Origin: Candidatus Aminicenantota bacterium
GTDB lineage: Bacteria; Acidobacteriota; UBA6911; RPQK01; JAJDTT01
DNA length: 18,313 nucleotides
Direction of reading: 5' to 3'
Assembly (NCBI GenBank): GCA_026706325.1
Contig: JAPOYZ010000493.1
Location: 1 to 18,313 of the forward strand
Shown here: in pieces, positions 6,770-12,755 of the stretch
How positions within the stretch are numbered: position 1 is the stretch's first letter
How the letters are laid out: the number at the start of each line of letters is the position of its first letter
Made by a program: the position numbers and the translations under genes
Notes under the pieces: generated by a model
Databases searched by the model: none
What the model was told of the DNA's origin: nothing
The model's input: only the letters and a program-made list of their open reading frames with translations

Positions 6770-7873
6770 TCAAGACAGCCGCCGGCTGTACTGGCGGCCC
6801 GGACTCTGGCGGATCAGGCCCTTGAGTTCCAGACTCAGAAGGATGTCGCTGAGCCCGGAAAGGTCCAGACCCGATTGGGTCAGGATGGCGTCGATATGGA
6901 GTGTCGAATCGACGGCCAGCAAGCCGAGCACCGCCTCTTCCCCAGCGGTGGGCCGGGGCGTCGGCGAGGCTTGGGCGTTCTTTTCCTCGAGCCGTCCCAG
7001 CACGGAGGGGGGAAGCTCCTCCAACACGTCCTGGACCGAAAGGACCGCCTTGGCCCCCTGTTGGATCAACCAGTTGGGACCCCAGCTCAGGGACAGGGTG
7101 ATGGCTCCCGGCACCGCCCAGACGTCCCGTCCCTGTTCCAGGGCGAGGTTCGCGGTGATGATGGAACCGGACCCCTTGGCCGCCTGGGTGACGATGGTCC
7201 CGTGAGCCAGTCCGCTGATGATCCGGTTGCGGGCCGGAAAGCGGTGGCGCGCCGGGGGGCTGCCGCGAGGAAACTCGCTGACCAGGCAACCCTGTTTCCG
7301 CACGCGGCGAAACAACTCCCCGTTTTCCGGGGGGTAGACCACGTCGATGCCGCAACCCAGGACCCCGACGGTTCCGCCTTCCTCCTGCAGGGCTCCCCAA
7401 TGGGCCTGGGAATCGACGCCGCGGGCCAGTCCGCTCACCACGCAGAGTCCCAGGGCGGAGAGTTCCCGGGCCAGCTTGCGGCTGACCTCCTTTCCGTAGA
7501 CGGTGGGCCGGCGGGATCCCACCAACGCCACCGAGGGTCCGGACAGGGTCTCGATCCGCCCCTCACAGTAGAGGACGGGAGGCGGATCGTGAATCTGGCG
7601 GAGGAGTGGAGGGTAGCGGGGGCTGTCCAGGGTCACCAACTGCAGCCCCAGCCGCGGAATCCGGCGGATTTCCCGGTCGGCCGTCCGGAGCGCGGACCCG
7701 TCGACGATGGCGCCGATGGATTTCTCAGGCAGCCGGAGGTTTTGGAGGGATTTTCTGGACAAGCGGAAAAAGGATGACAACGGCGGCTCCCCCTTGATCA
7801 GGGACCGGGTGACGCGGGCGGGCATCCCGGGGACTCGGGACAGGGCGAGCCAGAGAAGGGATTCCTGGTTCAT
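6770..7873 (-). CDS. dprA: DNA-processing protein DprA
   Basis: Binds incoming single-stranded DNA during natural transformation and loads RecA. At 367 residues it has the usual length. An N-terminal helical region (1-75) precedes the Rossmann-like core: ALVGSRRPTVYGKEVSRKLA (116-135), VVSGLARGVDSQAHWGAL (145-162), GTVGVLGCGIDVVYPPEN (167-184), RFPARNRIISGLAHGTIV (211-228), KGSGSIITANLALEQGRD (233-250) and VWAVPG. The C-terminal 60 residues fit the DprA winged-helix domain (EEAVLGLLAVDSTLHIDAI...LELKGLIRQSPGRQYSR). Small departures from the common form are TQAAKGSGS, where an acidic VVEA is frequent, and TLSLSWGPNWLI. The ribosome site is weak. It shares strand with topA; its start faces the hairpin gap and mqnA. 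Confidence 0.95.
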   Translation of the reverse strand: MNQESLLWLALSRVPGMPARVTRSLIKGEPPLSSFFRLSRKSLQNLRLPEKSIGAIVDGSALRTADREIRRIPRLGLQLVTLDSPRYPPLLRQIHDPPPVLYCEGRIETLSGPSVALVGSRRPTVYGKEVSRKLARELSALGLCVVSGLARGVDSQAHWGALQEEGGTVGVLGCGIDVVYPPENGELFRRVRKQGCLVSEFPRGSPPARHRFPARNRIISGLAHGTIVTQAAKGSGSIITANLALEQGRDVWAVPGAITLSLSWGPNWLIQQGAKAVLSVQDVLEELPPSVLGRLEEKNAQASPTPRPTAGEEAVLGLLAVDSTLHIDAILTQSGLDLSGLSDILLSLELKGLIRQSPGRQYSRRLS

Positions 7874-7980
7874 TTCTATCTGATAACGACGCGGGGAATA
7901 ATTCCATGGGGTGGAGGGGCGATTTCCTGAATGCCCATCTTTGCCTGTTGTTGGGCGATTCGGCGGTTGGAGAGTGTAAA

Positions 7981-8035
7981 GGGGGGACTGCCGTCCCCCC
8001 TAACCCCCCCAAGAGGGCGACTAAAAGTCGCCCCT
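7981..8035. repeat. Double-hairpin intergenic repeat, copy 2
   Basis: Two perfect 8-bp hairpins stand side by side. The first is GGGGGGAC (7981-7988) with GTCCCCCC (7993-8000), loop TGCC. The second is GGGCGACT (8015-8022) with AGTCGCCC (8026-8033), loop AAA. They are joined by TAA plus a C-run. Bases 7998-8035 are identical to 1-38. Here the repeat lies between the divergent dprA and mqnA starts, so a terminator role is unlikely, and dispersal as a REP-like element fits better. The rest of the 7874-8134 gap shows no gene and no strong promoter. Confidence 0.8.
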
Positions 8036-8038
8036 TCC

Positions 8039-8058
8039 CGGCGGTAGGAAAACCGCCG
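8039..8058. other. Third hairpin directly after the repeat
   Basis: CGGCGGT (8039-8045) pairs with ACCGCCG (8052-8058) around AGGAAA, a perfect 7-bp stem only 3 bases after the repeat unit ends. It is not present beside copy 1 (bases 39 onward differ). It could belong to the mqnA leader or be a further part of a larger repeat. Confidence 0.5.
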
Positions 8059-8119
8059 CTCCGCGGATTTCACCCTCGACTGCTAACCTCTACTTGGTAT
8101 TTTGGAGTCGATTTTGTCT

Positions 8120-8124
8120 GGAGG
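8120..8124 (+). promoter_or_regulatory. Ribosome binding site deciding the mqnA start
   Basis: GGAGG lies 10 bases before a TTG at 8135. No comparable site precedes the alternative TTG codons at 8102 and 8114, and no in-frame ATG is available. The spacing is slightly long. Confidence 0.4.
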
Positions 8125-8134
8125 CCAGGACCGT

Positions 8135-8959
8135 TTGCCCCTGCGGGTTTCGTTCATCGAGTTCCTTAACGCGGTGCCGCTGGGATGGGGATTCCTGGAG
8201 GGCCGCCACGCCGGGATCCTGGATGTCGCTTTCGACGTTCCTTCCGAGTGCGCCCGACGGCTGGCCGCCGGCGAGGCGGACGTGGCGCTGATCCCGGTCA
8301 TCGAGTGCTGCCGGATCCCGGGGTTGAGAGTCCTTCCCGATATCTGCATCGCTTCCCGGCAGGAGGTCAAGAGCGTCTTTTTCGTAAGCAAGCTGCCCAT
8401 AGCCCGAGTCTCCCGCCTGGCCCTGGACCGGTCCAGTTGCACTTCCGTCGCGCTCCTGAAGATCATTCTGGAACGGTTCCATGGCTGCGGACCCATCGAG
8501 TACGTGGTGGAGGATCCGGACCCTGAAAGAATGTTGGAGCGTTACGATGGAGCCCTGGTCATCGGAAACGCCGCCTTGCAGATCTCCGGCAGTTCTCACC
8601 GCGTCTACGATCTGGCCGCCGAGTGGTTCCGGTTCACGGGTCTTCCCTTCGTTTTCGCCGTCTGGGCGGTGCGTCCGGAGGTGACGCTGGGAGACCGGCT
8701 TCGCCTCTTCTACGAATCCCGGGAGCGGGGACTGCGGTCGATGGAGGACATTTCCCGGCGATACGCCGGAAGCCTGGGCCTGGAGCTTGCGGAGATGCGA
8801 AAATACCTGCTCAATCTCAACTACGTCCTGGACGGCAGCAGCCGCCGCGGCTTGGCAACCTTTCTCGATTTGGCCCGCGAAATGGGACTGATTCCGTCGG
8901 CGGCGAAGCTGGAATACTATCCCCTCCCTGACTCGCTCCAAGACGCAATCAAAGGTTGA
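8135..8959 (+). CDS. mqnA: Chorismate dehydratase (MqnA), futalosine menaquinone pathway
   Basis: Converts chorismate to 3-enolpyruvylbenzoate, the first step of the futalosine route to menaquinone. About 274 residues from the TTG at 8135, the usual length, with the MqnA/MqnD periplasmic-binding-protein-like fold but no signal peptide. Seen: opening PLRVSFIEFLNAVPLGWGF, which aligns with the family's typical start and supports this codon; GEADVALIPVIE; SRLALDRSSCTSVALLKIIL (the S-x-TS-x-ALL motif); GALVIGNAAL; and DLAAEWFRFTGLPFVFAVW, highly characteristic of MqnA. An earlier TTG at 8102 would add 11 residues without homologous character. It heads a close-packed run; its stop overlaps the next start by one base (TGATG). 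No other mqn gene is visible nearby. Confidence 0.9.
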   Translation: MPLRVSFIEFLNAVPLGWGFLEGRHAGILDVAFDVPSECARRLAAGEADVALIPVIECCRIPGLRVLPDICIASRQEVKSVFFVSKLPIARVSRLALDRSSCTSVALLKIILERFHGCGPIEYVVEDPDPERMLERYDGALVIGNAALQISGSSHRVYDLAAEWFRFTGLPFVFAVWAVRPEVTLGDRLRLFYESRERGLRSMEDISRRYAGSLGLELAEMRKYLLNLNYVLDGSSRRGLATFLDLAREMGLIPSAAKLEYYPLPDSLQDAIKG

Positions 8960-10128
8960 TGCGGGTTCGAACGGGTCTTGACCTCTTTCTGGAACAACGC
9001 CTGGACCTGGTGGCCGGCAAACGGGTCACCGTCGTCGCCCACGCCGCCTCGGTGGACTCCCGCCTCCGCAATATCGTCGACCTCTTCCGGCATCATCCCG
9101 GGATCGACCTGGTTTCGGTCATGGGCCCACAGCACGGAATCTACGGCGAGACCCAGGACAACATGGTGGAGTGGGAGGGTTACAGGGACCCGGACTCGAA
9201 TCTTCCGTTTCGCAGCCTGTATGGAGAGACCCGGCGGCCCACGCGGTCCATGTTGTCGGAAACCGACATCCTGGTGTTCGACCTGCAGGACGTGGGAGCC
9301 CGCTACTATACGTTCATCCACACCCTGGCCCTGGTCCTGGAGGCGGCGGGAGAGTCCGGAAAGGAGGTCGTGGTTCTGGACCGTCCCAATCCCATCGGGG
9401 GCGTCCAATTGGAGGGTCCCGTGCTGGACCCTGCCTTCCGGTCCTTCGTGGGGTTGCATCCGCTGCCGATCCGGCACGGGATGACCGTGGGAGAGATCGC
9501 CGGCTACCTGAACTCGGAGTTCAAGTTGGGATGCCCGCTCCAGGTGGTCCCCATGCAGGGTTGGAATCGGGAGATGTATTTCGAGGAGACGGGCCTGCCC
9601 TGGGTCATGCCCTCTCCCAACATGCCCACGGTGGAGACCGCCCTGATCTATCCGGGCCTCTGCCTGCTGGAAGGGACCAACGTCTCGGAGGGGAGGGGGA
9701 CCACAAGACCTTTCGAATTGTCGGGAGCTCCCTGGATACGGGCTCCGGCACTGGCCGCGGAACTGGAATCGGCCCGGCTTCCGGGAGCCCGCTTCCGGCC
9801 CCTCTATTTCATTCCCACCTTTCACAAATGGGCCGGCGAACGGGTGGGGGGTATCCAGATCCACGTCACCGACAGAGCCCGGTTCCAACCCTTTCTGACC
9901 GGACTGGTTCTGGTGCATCTGTATCGGGAGTTGAGCGACGGAAGTTTCGAGTGGAAACCGCCGCCCTACGAATACGAAACGGAGAAGCTCCCCTTCGACA
10001 TTCTTTGCGGCACGGACCGTCTCCGGCTCCAATTGGAAAACGGAACCGCGCCCCGGGATGCGGCCCGGGAATGGCAGCCGCAACTTGAGGTTTTCGACGA
10101 AGTGCGGCGGCGTTATCTGCTCTACTGA
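8959..10128 (+). CDS. namZ: DUF1343 family exo-beta-N-acetylmuramidase (NamZ-like)
   Basis: DUF1343/GH171 proteins such as Bacillus NamZ remove MurNAc from the non-reducing ends of peptidoglycan fragments. This 389-residue protein has the family landmarks: GPQHGIYGETQDNM (56-69), LYGETRRPT (87-95), VFDLQDVGARYYTFIHTL (106-123), VVLDRPNPIGG (138-148), EGPVLDPAFRSFVGLHPLPIRHGMTVGEIAGYLN (152-185), PWVMPSPNMPTVETALIYPG and EGTNVSEGRGTTRPFELSGAPW. Two oddities stand out. GPQHG carries Gln where many members have GPEHG. There is also no signal peptide: the ATG at 8959 opens directly on the folded domain, and an in-frame stop at 8929 leaves no room for one. It is probably cytoplasmic, acting on imported fragments. 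Location before MurU- and AmgK-like genes supports a salvage role. Confidence 0.88.
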   Translation: MRVRTGLDLFLEQRLDLVAGKRVTVVAHAASVDSRLRNIVDLFRHHPGIDLVSVMGPQHGIYGETQDNMVEWEGYRDPDSNLPFRSLYGETRRPTRSMLSETDILVFDLQDVGARYYTFIHTLALVLEAAGESGKEVVVLDRPNPIGGVQLEGPVLDPAFRSFVGLHPLPIRHGMTVGEIAGYLNSEFKLGCPLQVVPMQGWNREMYFEETGLPWVMPSPNMPTVETALIYPGLCLLEGTNVSEGRGTTRPFELSGAPWIRAPALAAELESARLPGARFRPLYFIPTFHKWAGERVGGIQIHVTDRARFQPFLTGLVLVHLYRELSDGSFEWKPPPYEYETEKLPFDILCGTDRLRLQLENGTAPRDAAREWQPQLEVFDEVRRRYLLY

Positions 10129-10153
10129 CTTCCTGGGAGAAGAGGATCGACGA

Positions 10154-10714
10154 ATGCCGGAGGAGAGCCCCTTGGAGATCGAGGCCAAGGTTCCTCTCGA
10201 GGTGGAGGACCTGGATGGCGTGCGCTCCAGGCTGCGGGAGATCGGGGCTCGCCTCGGCACACCCCGCCTCCGGGAAGAGAACACCCTGTTCGACTTTCCC
10301 GATGGAAGACTGGAAAAGGCCGATTCCGCCCTCCGGGTCCGGACCTTCGGCCGGGAGTGCCTGCTGACCTACAAGGGAAGGGCCCGGGAGCACGCCTTCC
10401 TGAAGTTGCGGGAAGAGATCGAGACCCGCGTGGAGGACGCCGCCGCCCTGATCAGGCTGTTGGAGCTTCTGGGGCTCCGCAAGGCGTTTCACTATTGGAA
10501 GTTTCGCGAGATCTACAGCCTGGAACTTCCATTGGGGACAGTCACCGTCGCGCTGGATGAGACGCCCATCGGCTTCTTCGCGGAGGTCGAAGGACCGGAG
10601 GAATCGATTGGGGCGGTGGTGGAACTCATGGGTTGGGACCCGGCGTCATTCATTCGGGAGAGCTATCCCAAGTTGTATCGGGAGCACGGCCTCGGGGCCC
10701 CGGGAGCGGAATGA
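10154..10714 (+). CDS. CYTH domain protein (class IV adenylate cyclase / triphosphatase-like)
   Basis: 186-residue soluble protein of the CYTH (triphosphate tunnel metalloenzyme) superfamily, which includes CyaB-type adenylate cyclases, thiamine triphosphatases and inorganic triphosphatases. The signature E-x-E-x-K is present at the N-terminus (EIEAK, E8/E10/K12). Typical later elements are ADSALRVRTF (57-66), LLTYKGR (70-76), LREEIETRV, LDETPIGFFAEVEGPEE and a C-terminal SYPKLYREH. These supply the acidic and basic tunnel residues for triphosphate and metal. The start at 10154 is supported by AAGAGGA six bases upstream; an upstream in-frame ATG at 10058 lies inside the NamZ gene and would add unrelated residues. 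The last bases overlap the next start (ATGA). Substrate unknown; placement inside a cell-wall salvage run is unexplained. Confidence 0.85.
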   Translation: MPEESPLEIEAKVPLEVEDLDGVRSRLREIGARLGTPRLREENTLFDFPDGRLEKADSALRVRTFGRECLLTYKGRAREHAFLKLREEIETRVEDAAALIRLLELLGLRKAFHYWKFREIYSLELPLGTVTVALDETPIGFFAEVEGPEESIGAVVELMGWDPASFIRESYPKLYREHGLGAPGAE

Positions 10715-11721
10715 AGGGAATGATTCTGGCGGCCGGGCTGGGCAGCCGGCTGCGGCCCCTGACCTGGCTCCGGGCCAAGCCGGCCGTCCCCCTCCTGAAC
10801 CGTCCCCTGATCCGCTATGCCTTCGACCTGCTGGATTCCCTGCGGATCCGGGAGGTGGTGGTGAACCTGCATCACCTGGGCCGATCGGTGACCGGGGCGC
10901 TGGAGGGGGTGACTCCGAAGGTGCGCTATTCACCGGAACCGGAGATCCTGGGCACGGCCGGTGCCGTGGGGCGGGTCCGGAATTTCTGGGGGGCGGAGCC
11001 CTTCGTGGTCTGCAACGGGAAGATCTATTTCGAACAGGATCTGGGTCCGGTTCTGGCCGCCCACCGCCGGAGCGGCGCGCTGGCGACCCTGGTCCTGGTG
11101 CCGCGGAAACCGGAAGATCCCTTCCGGCCCGTCTTCCTGGCCGAAGACGGGCGGATTCGAGCCTTCGGCCAGGATCTGCCGGGGCGGGCCGACGGGCCCG
11201 GCTACGTGTTCACCGGCGTCCAGATCCTCTCCGCCGCCGTTCTGGACCTGATTCCGGAGGGCCCCTCGGACCTGGTCAAGCACATCTACGAACCGTTGGT
11301 GGCCCGGCGCGGACCGGTCATGGGATTTGTCAGCCGGGCTCACTGGTTCGAGTGCAGCACCCCCGAACGGTACCTGGAGAAGTCGATGGGACTGCTTGCC
11401 CGAAGCGGTCTGAACGGGCTTCCGGAGCATTCCGGCGGGAAGAATTGCCGGAGCGTGGTTCTGGGGAGCGGCGTCCGGGTCCCGGAGGGGACCTCTCTTG
11501 AGCGATGCGTGATCTGGGACGGCGCCCGCCTGGGCTCCCGTTGCCGGCTGCGGGACTCGATCGTCGCCGGCGAGGTGGGGATTCCCGCGGGGACCCGGCT
11601 GTCCAACGTCGTGGTGACACCCCCCTTCCCGGCGCCGCTTCGGCCCACCGGCGAGACCGATCCGGATTACTGGACCTGGCCGCTGGAAGGACCCTGGCCG
11701 GGAAAGGAAACGGTCCCTTAG
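10711..11721 (+). CDS. MurU-like sugar-1-phosphate nucleotidyltransferase
   Basis: Predicted to join a nucleotide to a sugar-1-phosphate. With an AmgK-like kinase next door, UTP plus MurNAc-1-phosphate giving UDP-MurNAc is the natural guess. It has 336 residues. The N-terminal Rossmann domain has the nucleotide loop MILAAGLGSRLRPLT (4-18) and K23, YSPEPEILGTAGAV (73-86) and a VVCNGKI strand (99-105). After about residue 240, hexapeptide-like turns (VIWDGARLGSRCRLRDSIVAGEVGIPAGTRL) suggest a short left-handed beta-helix absent from the smaller Pseudomonas MurU. Oddity: the usual metal Asp in N-G/S-D is Lys104 here, and the second Asp (W-x-D-x-G-T) is Glu214 in WFECSTPERYL. Alternative roles are mannose-, glucose- or heptose-1-phosphate transfer. 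A 4-bp overlap with the CYTH gene implies coupling. Confidence 0.82.
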   Translation: MKGMILAAGLGSRLRPLTWLRAKPAVPLLNRPLIRYAFDLLDSLRIREVVVNLHHLGRSVTGALEGVTPKVRYSPEPEILGTAGAVGRVRNFWGAEPFVVCNGKIYFEQDLGPVLAAHRRSGALATLVLVPRKPEDPFRPVFLAEDGRIRAFGQDLPGRADGPGYVFTGVQILSAAVLDLIPEGPSDLVKHIYEPLVARRGPVMGFVSRAHWFECSTPERYLEKSMGLLARSGLNGLPEHSGGKNCRSVVLGSGVRVPEGTSLERCVIWDGARLGSRCRLRDSIVAGEVGIPAGTRLSNVVVTPPFPAPLRPTGETDPDYWTWPLEGPWPGKETVP

Positions 11722-11756
11722 AGGGCCACCCCGCTGCGGTAGAGTGAGCTTGAGCC

Positions 11757-12755
11757 ATGCACTTCGACGAGGGTGTCCAGCGGTTTCTGGAGAAGGAGCT
11801 TCCGGGCGCCGGAGCCTGGGGAATCCGGAAGCTGAAGGGAGACGCTTCCACCCGCGAATACTTCAGGTGCGGGGTCCCGGACTCGGAGACCGCCATCCTG
11901 ACCCTGTACCCAGAACCCTTCGACCCGGCTGAGTCGACCTACCTTCAGGTCTATCGGATGCTCCGCCGCATCGGTCTGCCGATCCCGCGGATCCACGCCG
12001 TCGACGGAGATCTGGGCGTGGTGCTGCAGGAAGACCTGGGCGACATGACCCTGGAGCGGCGCCTGCGCGGGGCGGGAACCCGGGAGCGGAGACGGCTGCT
12101 GGGCCAGGCCGCCCGGCACCTGATCGTCCTCCAGCGGAAGGGGCCCCAGGCGGCGGATCCGGATTGGCCGGTTCTGCAACTGGCGTTCGATCTGGAGAAA
12201 CTGACCTGGGAGCTCCAGTTCTTCCGGCGCCACTTCCTGGAGGGTTACTCTTCCGTCCGCGTCGAGCGGGAGAAGCTCGCATCCGAGTTCCTGGCGCTCT
12301 GCGGCGAGCTCGCCGAGGCCGAGCGGTTCGTCTGCCACCGGGACTACCAGGTCAGGAACCTGATGCTGAAGGAGGGACGGGTCTACATGATCGACTTCCA
12401 GGACGCCCGCCTCGGACCCCAGGCGTACGATCTGGTGTCTCTCCTGTTGGATTCCATCGATCTGCCTCCCGGCGAGGTCGAGGAACTCGTGGACTTCTAC
12501 CTGCAGGGAGGAGCCCCGGCGGTGGACGCCGGACAGTTCCGGCGCCAGTTCCATCTCGCGGCCATTCAGAGACTCCTGAAGGCGTTGGGCACCTTCGGGT
12601 ACCAGGCTGGCGCACTGGGGAGAGAGGCGTACAGAGCCTACATTCCGGGCACCCTGGAGCGGGTCGCCGCCACCTTGAAGACGATTCCCGAGTTCCCCTA
12701 TATTCGTGCTCTGGTCGAGGCGCAGGTGGCTGCTGCGGGGCGGGTTTCATGCTGA
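11757..12755 (+). CDS. amgK: AmgK-like anomeric sugar kinase (N-acetylmuramate/N-acetylglucosamine kinase)
   Basis: Aminoglycoside-phosphotransferase-fold kinase of 332 residues, near the length of Pseudomonas AmgK, which phosphorylates MurNAc or GlcNAc at C1. Seen: GDASTREYFRC (28-38), which resembles AmgK's start; PIPRIHAVDGDLGVVLQEDLGDMTL (75-99), the hinge and LGD region; catalytic loop FVCHRDYQVRNLM (191-203, with D196 and N201); and VYMIDFQDARLGPQAYDLVSLL (209-230), whose DFQD is the metal-binding DFG-like motif. The HRDY-x-x-RNLM plus IDFQDA-x-x-GP-x-x-YDL pattern is especially AmgK-like. It lies 35 bases after the MurU-like gene and overlaps asnS by 7 bases. Aminoglycoside resistance is an unlikely alternative given the context. 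The exact sugar is inferred. Confidence 0.85.
   Translation: MHFDEGVQRFLEKELPGAGAWGIRKLKGDASTREYFRCGVPDSETAILTLYPEPFDPAESTYLQVYRMLRRIGLPIPRIHAVDGDLGVVLQEDLGDMTLERRLRGAGTRERRRLLGQAARHLIVLQRKGPQAADPDWPVLQLAFDLEKLTWELQFFRRHFLEGYSSVRVEREKLASEFLALCGELAEAERFVCHRDYQVRNLMLKEGRVYMIDFQDARLGPQAYDLVSLLLDSIDLPPGEVEELVDFYLQGGAPAVDAGQFRRQFHLAAIQRLLKALGTFGYQAGALGREAYRAYIPGTLERVAATLKTIPEFPYIRALVEAQVAAAGRVSC

Noticed and set aside
10058..10153. Earlier ATG for the CYTH gene.
   Set aside because: It lies inside the NamZ gene and adds 32 unrelated residues; a proper ribosome site precedes the ATG at 10154, next to the ExExK motif.
12164..12748. Upstream in-frame extension of asnS within the kinase gene.
   Set aside because: The added residues are low-complexity and Arg/Gly/Pro-rich, and overlap an intact kinase; the AsnRS fold begins at the ATG at 12749.
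11757..12755. Aminoglycoside resistance phosphotransferase.
   Set aside because: The fold is shared, but the HRDY-x-x-RN and DFQDA-x-x-GP pattern and the neighbouring MurU-like gene fit a sugar kinase of the AmgK type.
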